Shown here: positions 21,013-28,252 of the stretch, piece after piece
Numbering within the stretch: position 1 is the stretch's first letter
Layout of the letters: each line of letters starts with the position of its first letter
IMG/VR virus record: IMGVR_UViG_3300028883_000022
Location: 1 to 38,146 of that record
Source of the DNA: a virus
Direction: 5' to 3' (one strand)
Length of the DNA: 38,146 bases
Made by a program: the position numbers and the translations under genes
The notes under the pieces: generated by a model
What the model saw: only the letters and a program-made list of their open reading frames with translations
The model's database searches: none
What the model was told of the DNA's origin: nothing

Positions 21013-21942
21013 TCAGCTCTGCGTGTTCTCGATCAGGTAACCGGCGGTTTCGCAGGTCATGACCGGATCCAGGCGACTGAAAACCTCGTGCTTCATGCCG
21101 CCTTCTCCACCATCGGGATAGGCCCAGGAAGCAACCTGCCAGGGCTTGCCCTTCGGCATGTTCGCGAAGGAATAACCGAAGCTCAGGGTCTTGGGTCCGG
21201 GGTTCTCGGCCACATGCGCGATCACCACGCTTTCGCCCCACAGGGCGGTGAGAGTTTCGGTCTGGCCGTACTTGGTGCTGGCATAACCGGCGCCGGCCTC
21301 GATGACCCGCAGGCCCCACAGCACGGGCGGCAACCCGGAGCGCAGGATCGTGTTGGGATCCGTGTACTTCAGGATGTCCTTGACGTGGGGGTGCAACGCC
21401 AGAGCCTGGGCCGTGGCATAGGGGATCACCATCGTGTTGGCTTCCTTGAGGGTCGCGGAATAGATGGTGGTCTTGGCCGTACTCACGTCCGACTGGGGCG
21501 TGGAGTTGGTGTAGTCGTCCCATTCATGGGTAAGGCTGACGCTGTTGGTGTAGTTGCCAGAAGTGGTCAGCATACTTGCGACTTCATACTCATATTCCAG
21601 CATGAGTTTTTCGGTCAGGACTTCCACGGAATCGACATCGGGATCGCCGAAATCGCTTTCATTGCGGTCCAGATCGGTCACCACATCATGCAGGGCGTAC
21701 TCGTTACAGAAGTAAGAGCTGTCCGACAGGGTGTAGCTGACCCGGTTCGAGGGCGTTCCGTTCTGCCGGCGAGCCATGCTGCGGTGCAAGTTCTCCTTGC
21801 CGAACTCGTAATACTTGTTCGACTGTTTGGAAACGTACACCGGCGGCAGGATCTGCATGGCGGCAAATCCGGAGTTTGCGTATTTGATGCTGACTTCACT
21901 CAACGCGGCGTCAATGTGACGTTCTTGAGGGGTTCTCATCAT
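21013..21942 (-). CDS. Major capsid protein (309 aa)
   Basis: The protein following protease/scaffold and cement genes, preceded by AGGAGG. Has the order of the HK97 fold as seen in Mu-like capsids: N-arm (SEVSIKYANSGFAAMQILPP), E-loop-like part with YVSKQSNKYYEFGKENL, a long spine region and a C-terminal A-domain with TKYGQTETLTALWGES and FGYSFANMPKG. No separate delta domain is obvious because scaffold functions are in the protease fusion. Expected to form the icosahedral shell. Confidence 0.85.
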   Translation of the reverse strand: MMRTPQERHIDAALSEVSIKYANSGFAAMQILPPVYVSKQSNKYYEFGKENLHRSMARRQNGTPSNRVSYTLSDSSYFCNEYALHDVVTDLDRNESDFGDPDVDSVEVLTEKLMLEYEYEVASMLTTSGNYTNSVSLTHEWDDYTNSTPQSDVSTAKTTIYSATLKEANTMVIPYATAQALALHPHVKDILKYTDPNTILRSGLPPVLWGLRVIEAGAGYASTKYGQTETLTALWGESVVIAHVAENPGPKTLSFGYSFANMPKGKPWQVASWAYPDGGEGGMKHEVFSRLDPVMTCETAGYLIENTQS

Positions 21943-21950
21943 TCACCTCC

Positions 21951-22328
21951 TTACGCGACCGGCAGGCCGTGAGGGATGACCAGGACGGCCACGCGATCTC
22001 CGGCGTCGGTTGCAGCCTCAAGGGCGATTGCAATGACATAGTCCGCGCTGGCGGCGGTATCCAGCTCGCCATTGGTGTCGGACGCCTGCAGGGAATCCCC
22101 GCGGGAGAACGCACCATCCGCGTAACCTTCCGTGATGCCCAGGATACAGACTTCGACGTTGTCACCCGCGCTGGCGGTATTCATGGCGATCCCGATGCAC
22201 TTGGCACCGGCAGCGGCCGGGGGCTTGACCTGGTCCACACTGGTGCCCAGGACCACAGCCTTCCCCTTCGTGATGGCGGATTCCGCCTCAAACGTCAGGG
22301 TAACGGCATGTTTTTCAACGGCTTGCAT
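21951..22328 (-). CDS. Capsid cement / decoration-type protein (125 aa)
   Basis: Small beta-rich, Ala/Gly-rich protein (VTLTFEAESAITKGKAVVLG, AGDNVEVCILGITEG, GDRVAVLVIPHG) of the DUF2190-like type found beside capsid genes. Such proteins bind at three-fold sites of the capsid surface and stabilise it after expansion. Gene order (protease/scaffold, cement, capsid) is the usual one. Confidence 0.75.
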   Translation of the reverse strand: MQAVEKHAVTLTFEAESAITKGKAVVLGTSVDQVKPPAAAGAKCIGIAMNTASAGDNVEVCILGITEGYADGAFSRGDSLQASDTNGELDTAASADYVIAIALEAATDAGDRVAVLVIPHGLPVA

Positions 22329-22374
22329 GATTGCATGCCTCCTTGTTCAAAGATTAGGGACCAGTCCGCACGAG

Positions 22375-22932
22375 CTATTCGCTCTTTCGGCGGTCGTCGG
22401 CCCGAACAACCCGAAGAGCGTCCGCGTAGGACACCTTGTTCTCTTCGGCGTATTTCTCGGCACGCTCCTTCTGGCCAACGTTCTCGGGGTCTTCCCCGTC
22501 GCCGTCAGCAGGCTCGTGCTTGGTTTTGCCCTTTTCGTCGAAGGGTACGTAGAGGTTGCCCTCCTTGGCCTTGCTTGCGATATCCTGCATGAGGGTATCG
22601 ATAAACTGGCCGGGGGAAAGTTCCTCGCCGTCCTCGGCGAACTTGGCAACAGGATCGGTATCCGGGATGGATTCGCGGATCTTCAGGAAAGTATCCACCA
22701 CCACCGGTGCCAATCCGGCCTTCTTCAGGTCCTCACCAAAAGCGGCGATGGCGGCCTTGCGGTCCGCTTCGGCCTTTTCACGCTGGTCCTGCTCCATCTG
22801 CTGGAGCTTGGCCACTGCGTCTTCGGGCTTCATGCCGTGCTTTTCGGCGAATTCCTGGACCAGGGCGTCTCGCGCTTCCTGCGCGGCCGCTTCCTTGGCC
22901 TCTTTCACGTCGGATTCAGAATAGGTCTTCAT
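22375..22932 (-). CDS. Internal-start scaffold protein (Mu gpZ-like, 185 aa)
   Basis: An in-frame ATG (codon 255 of the protease gene, 22932) is preceded by AAGGAG at nine bases, which would produce the scaffold domain alone. Mu and relatives make such a separate scaffold from the end of the protease gene. The sequence is helical and coiled-coil-like (AVAKLQQMEQDQREKAEADR). The internal start is inferred from the ribosome-binding site. Confidence 0.7.
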   Translation of the reverse strand: MKTYSESDVKEAKEAAAQEARDALVQEFAEKHGMKPEDAVAKLQQMEQDQREKAEADRKAAIAAFGEDLKKAGLAPVVVDTFLKIRESIPDTDPVAKFAEDGEELSPGQFIDTLMQDIASKAKEGNLYVPFDEKGKTKHEPADGDGEDPENVGQKERAEKYAEENKVSYADALRVVRADDRRKSE

Positions 22933-23694
22933 CGCTGAAGGCTCCTTTCCTTGGTTATCAACGGGTGGGATGTGATGGTATACCGTGAAGCCATCCGCTG
23001 GCTCCCCATAGAGGGCCAGATGATCGCTCAGGGAGCGGATCTTCGGGATGGCGGCGCCCAGCAGGGCCACGCGCCGCAACACGAATCCATGGTGTTCACC
23101 CTGTTTATCTTCGTAATCGGTGTAGATCTCAACGGAACGGTCCACGAGGGCCTTCTTCTCGATCAGGTCGGCGATGAGCTTTGGAACCTCGGCCACTTCC
23201 ATAAATAATTTTTTACCTTTCCGGTAAAGACGATTGACCCAGCCCGCAGCCGGCATGGAGTCTGCCTGCATGAAGGGGTTGTCCTCGTCGTGGGAGACCA
23301 CCAGGGGGACCTCATGACGGGCGTCGTCCGATTCACGCAGCTCGTCGAACTTGCCAATGATGTGATCCAGGTCTTCCTCGCTGTCGATATCGCCACTTTG
23401 GGCGGTGCCCGCCTCGAAGATCTCCACATCCTTCAGCTCGGCGTAGTACGCCTCTTCCAGCATTCCTTCGGGGACATTCCAGTCGATAGGATGCTCATCG
23501 TACCAGCGCTGGCAGGTCTCGGCATCCTGGAAAATGTTTTTTTCAAATTCGATGACGACGGGAGACCAGGTCTCATCCTTGAGCCCCAGGACAACAGTGA
23601 TGCCGGTTCCGGGCCAGTGATAGCGGAACTTCTCGAACTCCGCGGCGTCGGCCACGCTCATGATGAAGGCATATTCTTTTTCGATGATATTCAT
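22375..23694 (-). CDS. Prohead protease fused to scaffold (Mu gpI-like, 439 aa)
   Basis: The N-terminal ~250 residues match the pattern of Mu-like prohead proteases (gpI type), with VPLVVSHDEDNPF (about 129-141), GWVNRLYRKGKKLFMEV (151-167) and the catalytic-serine region ALVDRSVEIY (182-191). From residue 255 on it is a charged, Lys/Glu/Ala-rich helical scaffold (SDVKEAKEAAAQEARDAL), ending in a basic tail. The enzyme matures the prohead and cleaves the scaffold, which shapes capsid assembly. Fusion of protease and scaffold with an internal start is standard in this group. Confidence 0.85.
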   Translation of the reverse strand: MNIIEKEYAFIMSVADAAEFEKFRYHWPGTGITVVLGLKDETWSPVVIEFEKNIFQDAETCQRWYDEHPIDWNVPEGMLEEAYYAELKDVEIFEAGTAQSGDIDSEEDLDHIIGKFDELRESDDARHEVPLVVSHDEDNPFMQADSMPAAGWVNRLYRKGKKLFMEVAEVPKLIADLIEKKALVDRSVEIYTDYEDKQGEHHGFVLRRVALLGAAIPKIRSLSDHLALYGEPADGFTVYHHIPPVDNQGKEPSAMKTYSESDVKEAKEAAAQEARDALVQEFAEKHGMKPEDAVAKLQQMEQDQREKAEADRKAAIAAFGEDLKKAGLAPVVVDTFLKIRESIPDTDPVAKFAEDGEELSPGQFIDTLMQDIASKAKEGNLYVPFDEKGKTKHEPADGDGEDPENVGQKERAEKYAEENKVSYADALRVVRADDRRKSE

Positions 23695-23707
23695 GATGGC
23701 TTTTCTC

Positions 23708-24103
23708 CTACTTGCTCGCGTCTACGATGAGTAATTCAAACGTGTTCTGTCCCTGGAGACGTGTCATGAACTCATCGAATCCTTTGCGGCTTGAGAGCAC
23801 GGCTGGACGCTTATGCAACAGCCCGAACTCCTCACCGATCAAAATGCAGCCTGCTGAATGCTCAATTATGTTGCCGGTATGGAAAAGGATCCCGGATCTG
23901 GCAGGGACATCCAGGATCTGAAACGTGTCTTTGTGGCTGGCACTACTGAAGCGCTGGCAGGCAAAGAGTCCAACTGGGATACAGCTGGTGTTCCGCTCGT
24001 TATTCAGCCAGGGCCGCTCCAGGGTCAGGGCAAACGGGATTCCGCCATCCAGCAGCACACCAAATGTGCCGTGTTCCGTATATGCAACACGTTTCAGGAT
24101 CAT
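23708..24103 (-). CDS. DUF5675-type protein (131 aa)
   Basis: Matches the DUF5675 pattern: GTFGVLLDGGIPFALTLERP, then CIPVGLFACQRFSS, FQILDVPARSGILFHTGNII and SAGCILIGEEFG. The last two motifs (H-T-G-N and S-A-G-C) recall the active-site arrangement of L,D-transpeptidase (YkuD) domains, where an HxG and an SxGC carry the catalytic residues. A peptidoglycan-related or lysis role is therefore possible. It follows two small membrane genes, so these three may form the lysis cassette. No lysozyme or amidase was found elsewhere. Confidence 0.75.
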   Translation of the reverse strand: MILKRVAYTEHGTFGVLLDGGIPFALTLERPWLNNERNTSCIPVGLFACQRFSSASHKDTFQILDVPARSGILFHTGNIIEHSAGCILIGEEFGLLHKRPAVLSSRKGFDEFMTRLQGQNTFELLIVDASK

Positions 24104-24104
24104 T

Positions 24105-24356
24105 TCAGCCCTCGAGCTTCTTCTTCATCTCCGCCACCCAGATGTCATCGACATCCGTTTGGGTGCTGGCGGCAAATCCTTCGGCCAGGGCGATGAAGAC
24201 CCGCTTCAAAACTGCCTCACTGAAAGCGGCGCGAAAAGCAAGGGTGAGAACGGATCGCAGGCCGGGGATATACATCCCGCCCACCGCCGCGGCGATGGTC
24301 CCGATGATCGTGCTGATCACTTCGTGGTTTTGGATCCAGTTGATGATGGCTTCCAT
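24105..24356 (-). CDS. Small membrane protein, holin-like (83 aa)
   Basis: A single hydrophobic segment (about 13-32, VISTIIGTIAAAVGGMYIPG) followed by a helical, basic then acidic region. AAGGAG lies before the ATG at 24356. Lies between a TM/coiled-coil gene and DUF5675 in the late operon, a usual place for holin or antiholin. The topology is compatible with a class of small holins, but the evidence is only context and hydrophobicity. Confidence 0.65.
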   Translation of the reverse strand: MEAIINWIQNHEVISTIIGTIAAAVGGMYIPGLRSVLTLAFRAAFSEAVLKRVFIALAEGFAASTQTDVDDIWVAEMKKKLEG

Positions 24357-24365
24357 GATCACTCC

Positions 24366-24725
24366 TTATGGCACAATGATATCCTCGCGCTCCGCGAGGA
24401 TTTTCATGACGTCGTAGTTGAATTTGATCATCTCTTTCATGCGCTCGGCATCCTTGCCTGAATAAATGATCCCGCGCTCCAGACTGTCCTGGCGCGTCTC
24501 GATGCCATCGACAAGCACCACCAGCTCTCCAACTTTTGCGGGCAGAATGTTCAGGCTTTCGACGGCCGGCTTCAGCGCACTGATGTCGCGGGTATTGGTA
24601 CTGACCTCGCCGCTGAGCTGGCCAGCGAAAAAAACGGCACCCGCGACCATCCCGATAATGGCAATGGTCACCGTCCAGCCAGCCCAGCCCATATCCCTCA
24701 GGTTCTGATCAGTTTCGGGCTTCAT
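24366..24725 (-). CDS. Membrane-anchored coiled-coil protein, lysis-associated (119 aa)
   Basis: One N-terminal membrane segment (about residues 16-37, WTVTIAIIGMVAGAVFFAG) and a charged helical tail that looks like a coiled coil (TRDISALKPAVESLNILP and VVLVDGIETRQDSLERG). This resembles XhlA-like or holin-partner proteins of phages. A clear GGGAGG precedes the ATG. Adjacent to another membrane gene; late expression fits lysis. Confidence 0.65.
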   Translation of the reverse strand: MKPETDQNLRDMGWAGWTVTIAIIGMVAGAVFFAGQLSGEVSTNTRDISALKPAVESLNILPAKVGELVVLVDGIETRQDSLERGIIYSGKDAERMKEMIKFNYDVMKILAEREDIIVP

Positions 24726-24727
24726 GG

Positions 24728-26419
24728 TCAGCCTCCCAGGCGAACAACCTTCACTTCGGCACCAATCACCTTGATGGCTTCATTGCCGGATACCGTTGAC
24801 GTGCTCCCCTGGATCTCCAGGAGATACTGCTTGTCGGTGGCAACCTCTTCCTCGGCAGTCAGCTCCGCTGCCGCATCGACATTGCCGTCAGCGGTGACCT
24901 GGGTGATCCCACCACCGGCCACGTCCGTAGTGGTGATGGGATTGGCCTTGTTCACCCGGACGAGTTTTGCATCCAGGGTCACTGTGTCCCCGGCTTCCTC
25001 ATGGACATCACCCACCAGCTTGTAGCTGATGATCCGGTCGCCTTCCTTGAGGAAATTCAGGGGCAGCCAGCATTTCTTGGAGGACAGGTTGTTGGCCAGG
25101 GTCGCTCCGGAAATGGCCGGCGTCCAATCGGTGCCGGGATTGGGATACTGGAAAGCATTTGCGAAGAACTCGCGAACGACGCGGTAGCCGGTGAAGGATC
25201 CCGTAACGGCGCCGTTGTTGTTGTTTGGCATCTCATCGGCCCAGATGGTGGGCGTCATGGAGGCCGGGCTCCACTTGCCGACACAGCCGATCTGGATCTG
25301 GCTGAAGTTGTCAAAGTCAGCGCTGGAGTCATCGGCATCGGCCACGATCATAAATCCGCCATCGGTCTCTGCCGTGAACTCGAAGATCTGTCCCGTTCCC
25401 TCGGCATCGATGGTGGCCAGGGTCTGGGTGCCGCCTTCGTCCTTGATCGTCCAGGTGCTCACCAGGTTGGCAACGTCCAGCGACAGCCGATACCGCTTGC
25501 CCACGGTTGTGGGGGCTTCGGTTGCGGCCAGCGTGCAATACTGATCGGCTGCATCCGCCGTGATGGTGAGATCACCGGTTTCGTTGTATGCGTTGATATC
25601 GTTGTTGGTCCAGTCGGAAGCGCCGCTGAAATCACGGTCCACCTGGTCGCCGATCAGCTCCGTGGCTGATGCACCGACGTACTTGAAGGGTATGTTGCCC
25701 TTGCGGATCTGGTCGCGCTCATCGGCTGAGAAACCCACCATATTGAACACGGCGGCATCGTAATACTGGCCACTGAATTCCTTGGTCACACCACCGGATT
25801 CCGTGCCAAAGCGCAGCACGCCAGCGCTGGAGAGGGTCTTGCTGGCCGTGGAGATCGCCACCGTGCCGGCACTGACACCATTCACATAGGCGGTGGCGTT
25901 CCCTGAGCGGTCAAACTCAACAAAAACATCAACATCCTGGCCTGCAGCGAATACACCGGTGCCGATCTTCCCGGAGACATCCTTCGTGTCGTCATCGCAG
26001 CGGATATACAGGTCATCCTCGCGCATCTCGAGGCCGTAACCCACGCCACCGGCTTCCTTGTTTGCCAGGTACTGGTTGGCAGCCGAGACGCCGTCGGGGC
26101 GGAATTTCAGGAAGATAGCGAAGTCGCCGGTACCGAAATCCAGATCCGCGTCATCGGCCACTTCGATATACTGGCTGGTGCCGTTCAGGTAGTAGCTGGA
26201 CACACGGCCGGCATTGATGGCGCTCTGCTCGTTAAGGATGTTGTATCCCAGGAAATCCAGATTGTCTTCGGGGACCAGGTTCACGTACAGGCCCGGGGTG
26301 CCGGTTGTCTTGAGGACTGCATTCAGCACCTGTTCCGTGCTGCGGTGGTAGACGCCCAGGGCGTCCACGTTGAGCACCATGCTCAGGATCTGCTCTACGC
26401 TGTAATAATCTTCGGCCAT
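24728..26419 (-). CDS. LamG-like adhesin sharing its N-terminus with the variable protein (563 aa)
   Basis: Residues 1-45 (DYYSVEQILSMVLNV, then YHRSTEQVLNAVL) match the N-terminus of the DGR target. A concanavalin/LamG-type domain follows (about 70-250), with YYLNGTSQYIEVADDADLDF and the typical FDRSGNATAYVNG strand pair. A second beta-sandwich (about 285-400, including RYRLSLDVANL and FDNFSQIQIGCVG) resembles a carbohydrate-binding module. A C-terminal beta domain ends in IKVIGAEVKVVRLGG. LamG domains bind sugars or peptides, so this looks like a second receptor-binding or head/tail-fibre protein. Preceded by GGAGGG; it lies directly after the RT-linked small genes. Confidence 0.75.
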   Translation of the reverse strand: MAEDYYSVEQILSMVLNVDALGVYHRSTEQVLNAVLKTTGTPGLYVNLVPEDNLDFLGYNILNEQSAINAGRVSSYYLNGTSQYIEVADDADLDFGTGDFAIFLKFRPDGVSAANQYLANKEAGGVGYGLEMREDDLYIRCDDDTKDVSGKIGTGVFAAGQDVDVFVEFDRSGNATAYVNGVSAGTVAISTASKTLSSAGVLRFGTESGGVTKEFSGQYYDAAVFNMVGFSADERDQIRKGNIPFKYVGASATELIGDQVDRDFSGASDWTNNDINAYNETGDLTITADAADQYCTLAATEAPTTVGKRYRLSLDVANLVSTWTIKDEGGTQTLATIDAEGTGQIFEFTAETDGGFMIVADADDSSADFDNFSQIQIGCVGKWSPASMTPTIWADEMPNNNNGAVTGSFTGYRVVREFFANAFQYPNPGTDWTPAISGATLANNLSSKKCWLPLNFLKEGDRIISYKLVGDVHEEAGDTVTLDAKLVRVNKANPITTTDVAGGGITQVTADGNVDAAAELTAEEEVATDKQYLLEIQGSTSTVSGNEAIKVIGAEVKVVRLGG

Positions 26420-26441
26420 GATCTAGCCCTCCTTTGAGTCG

Positions 26442-26735
26442 TTAAGACAAACTGTAATACCTGTTAATTTTTCGGATTTTTGTGCAAAATGGGATTTCGT
26501 GGCCATAAGTGCTCATCTGATCAATTAGCACATCACTTCCAGTAAACAGTATTCGTGTTTGTTCATGCGCCTGAAACTGTAGCATGAGATACTTGCCCGA
26601 TTTATTTCGAGAATACCTACTGTTTTGAATTCTGAAACCCGTAACCACTATTTCCTCATCGACGATGTCGTCTATCCTTATCTTCTCACCATCAAGTGGG
26701 GCAGGATCTATCGAAAAATCCGAATAACACTTCAC
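26442..26735 (-). CDS. Small OB-fold-like protein coupled to the DGR RT (97 aa)
   Basis: Residues about 16-97 read like a five-stranded OB fold: EKIRIDDIVDEEIVVTGFRI, then SGKYLMLQFQ, ILFTGSDVLIDQM and IPFCTKIRKINRYYSLS. This pattern resembles small single-stranded-DNA-binding proteins of phages, though I cannot confirm it. It begins with GTG and overlaps the gene upstream as GTGA, which in turn overlaps the RT stop, so all three should be made from one translational unit. In a retroelement a cDNA-binding protein would be a natural partner. The region is AT-richer than its surroundings (about 38% GC in one 60-bp sample against 53% in the next gene). Confidence 0.65.
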   Translation of the reverse strand: MKCYSDFSIDPAPLDGEKIRIDDIVDEEIVVTGFRIQNSRYSRNKSGKYLMLQFQAHEQTRILFTGSDVLIDQMSTYGHEIPFCTKIRKINRYYSLS

Positions 26736-27052
26736 AACTCACTCAAGACCTCGTCAGCAATGATCTTGCAATTCCCGATGTATTCCCTGTATTCCACATA
26801 TTCCGGGTCGTTGGCGGGCAGCGCAACCATTGCAAACTCGTCATTGACATCGTACCTGTCCCGGACCAGTGTATCGATGATGGTTTTGCGACTAATCGGT
26901 TGAGCTAACTCGATGTAGTCGTAATCATAACGGATCTTGTCTAGCTCCTGCTCGTCCTGATATGCCACTTTTGTCACATTTATCCGAATCTGGATGTTTC
27001 CGTTTCGTTCAATGACCTTCTTGGGAAATCGCTTGCTGCTGCCTGACCTCAT
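26732..27052 (-). CDS. RT-linked hypothetical protein (106 aa)
   Basis: Starts MRSGSSKRFPKKVIERNGN at an ATG sharing the last A of the RT stop (TAATG), and ends in a GTGA overlap with the OB-like gene. Its first part is beta-rich and basic, then acidic and Tyr-rich (QELDKIRYDYDYIELAQP). The last part is helical, with IIDTLVRDRYDVNDEFAMVA followed by EYVEYREYIGNCKIIADEVL. It has no resemblance to the Avd four-helix protein of known DGRs. A similar helical motif occurs in small proteins next to phage tail fibres, so it could chaperone the adhesin; unproven. Confidence 0.65.
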   Translation of the reverse strand: MRSGSSKRFPKKVIERNGNIQIRINVTKVAYQDEQELDKIRYDYDYIELAQPISRKTIIDTLVRDRYDVNDEFAMVALPANDPEYVEYREYIGNCKIIADEVLSEL

Positions 27053-28005
27053 TATGATACTCCATATTTGTTTACAAGATTGTATGTGTCTGCCCACTTG
27101 AACCAGCCCCAGTAGCTCGGAATGCTCGTGGTTTGTCCGCTGGCTTGCTTGCGCTTAAAACGCTTAACGATTGATTTGCGGACCAGCGTGTACCCATGGA
27201 AGAATCTGTACCCTAAAAAGTCCAGGCCCCGGGCATCTACCGGAAACACCTGCCAGTTATCTTTCATCGTCAGGTTTAATCGGTCATTCAGATGGGTGTT
27301 TATCCTGCGGCGAATTCTGTGAAGACCAGCTTTATCTGGCGCAAGAATGACCATATCATCGCAGTAGCGAAAATAATAGCGACAGCTAAGTTCTTCTTTT
27401 ACCCAGTGATCGAAGTCAGATAAATAAAGATTCGCCAAATACTGACTTAGATAATTGCCAATCGGAAGACCCTTCGCACTATCGATAATTACATCAATCA
27501 GCCAGAGCAGATCCGCGTCCTTGATTTTTTTCCGGACGATCTTTTTTAGAATGTCGTTGTCCACTGATGGATAGAACTTTCTGATATCCATTTTCAGACA
27601 GTATCTTGTTCCTTCGTTGTCACGCATGGCCTGCTTCACCCGCTTAACGCCACGATGGACGCCCCGCCCCTTTATACTGGACCATGTATCCGCGATCAGC
27701 TGGCTGGTCCAAATAGGCTCTAGAACATTCATGATGGCATGATGGATAATGCGATCCGGATAATACGGGAGCTTCAATATCTCACGGGTTTTGCCATACT
27801 CGTTTCGCACCATGCGAGTGTATTTTGAGTTTTGAAAGGTTTTGTCCAGTAGCAGCTTTTGAATTTGTGCCAGATAGCGTTCTGGATTCGCATCGACCAT
27901 GCGCACTTCCGTGTAGTGCCGCTTGCCGCGTGAAGCGCGGCAATGAGCTTCGCGGAGATTTTCCATCGAACATACGGTCTGATATAAATTTCCGTGGCGT
28001 TTCAT
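27052..28005 (-). CDS. Diversity-generating retroelement reverse transcriptase (317 aa)
   Basis: Contains RT motifs in order: ILKLPYYPDRIIHHAIM (motif 1-2, residues 76-92), KMDIRKFYPSVDN (motif 3, catalytic D140), GLPIGNYLSQYLANLYL (motif 4, 179-195, with the DGR-type IGNxxSQ), YCDDMVILA (catalytic YxDD at 214-217), then LDFLGYRFF (motif 7, 261-269). Length and motif set fit DGR RTs rather than group II intron or retron RTs. There is no maturase or endonuclease domain. Its position after VR and TR on the same strand is the canonical order. The enzyme copies the TR RNA with errors at adenines and the cDNA replaces the VR. AT-richer than flanking genes, suggesting separate ancestry. Confidence 0.95.
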   Translation of the reverse strand: MKRHGNLYQTVCSMENLREAHCRASRGKRHYTEVRMVDANPERYLAQIQKLLLDKTFQNSKYTRMVRNEYGKTREILKLPYYPDRIIHHAIMNVLEPIWTSQLIADTWSSIKGRGVHRGVKRVKQAMRDNEGTRYCLKMDIRKFYPSVDNDILKKIVRKKIKDADLLWLIDVIIDSAKGLPIGNYLSQYLANLYLSDFDHWVKEELSCRYYFRYCDDMVILAPDKAGLHRIRRRINTHLNDRLNLTMKDNWQVFPVDARGLDFLGYRFFHGYTLVRKSIVKRFKRKQASGQTTSIPSYWGWFKWADTYNLVNKYGVS

Positions 28006-28115
28006 GGTGTGCTTGTGTTTGCCCGGAGCTTTCGATGCGCTATCGTTCTACTGGCACCTTTTGGGCTTGGTTTTGTGTTTTGCCAAGAGGCAGGGTGGGG
28101 ATGACTGAGATCTAC

Positions 28116-28231
28116 AAGCATAGCTGAGCCCCGATGTTCACATTGTCATTCGAAGATGCGTTATTCGCATTCACGTAGAACACGCCTGCATGCGCCGTGT
28201 TATTCGCGTTACTGCCCAATAGGAGCACCTG
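28116..28231 (-). repeat. DGR template repeat (TR)
   Basis: On the minus strand this 116-bp segment matches the VR at 28257-28372 at 95 positions. Of the 21 differences, 20 are adenines in this sense strand; TR contains 30 adenines, so two thirds of them differ. In the phase of the VR, TR has many AAC/AAT codons (asparagine), the usual mutable codons of DGRs. It lies 24 bp downstream of VR and 110 bp upstream of the RT start; that spacer (28006-28115) should contain the RNA elements needed for priming. Confidence 0.95.
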
Positions 28232-28252
28232 GTGCCATCCTTACCTTATGAG

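Noticed and set aside
20671-21972. Plus-strand open frame of 433 codons opposite the capsid gene
   Set aside because: Mirror of strong minus-strand coding (capsid and head gene) in GC-rich DNA; no start signal and no recognisable domain.
27052-28005. Group II intron or retron reverse transcriptase
   Set aside because: No maturase or endonuclease domain and no intron or msr/msd structure; a TR/VR pair with adenine-specific differences identifies a DGR.
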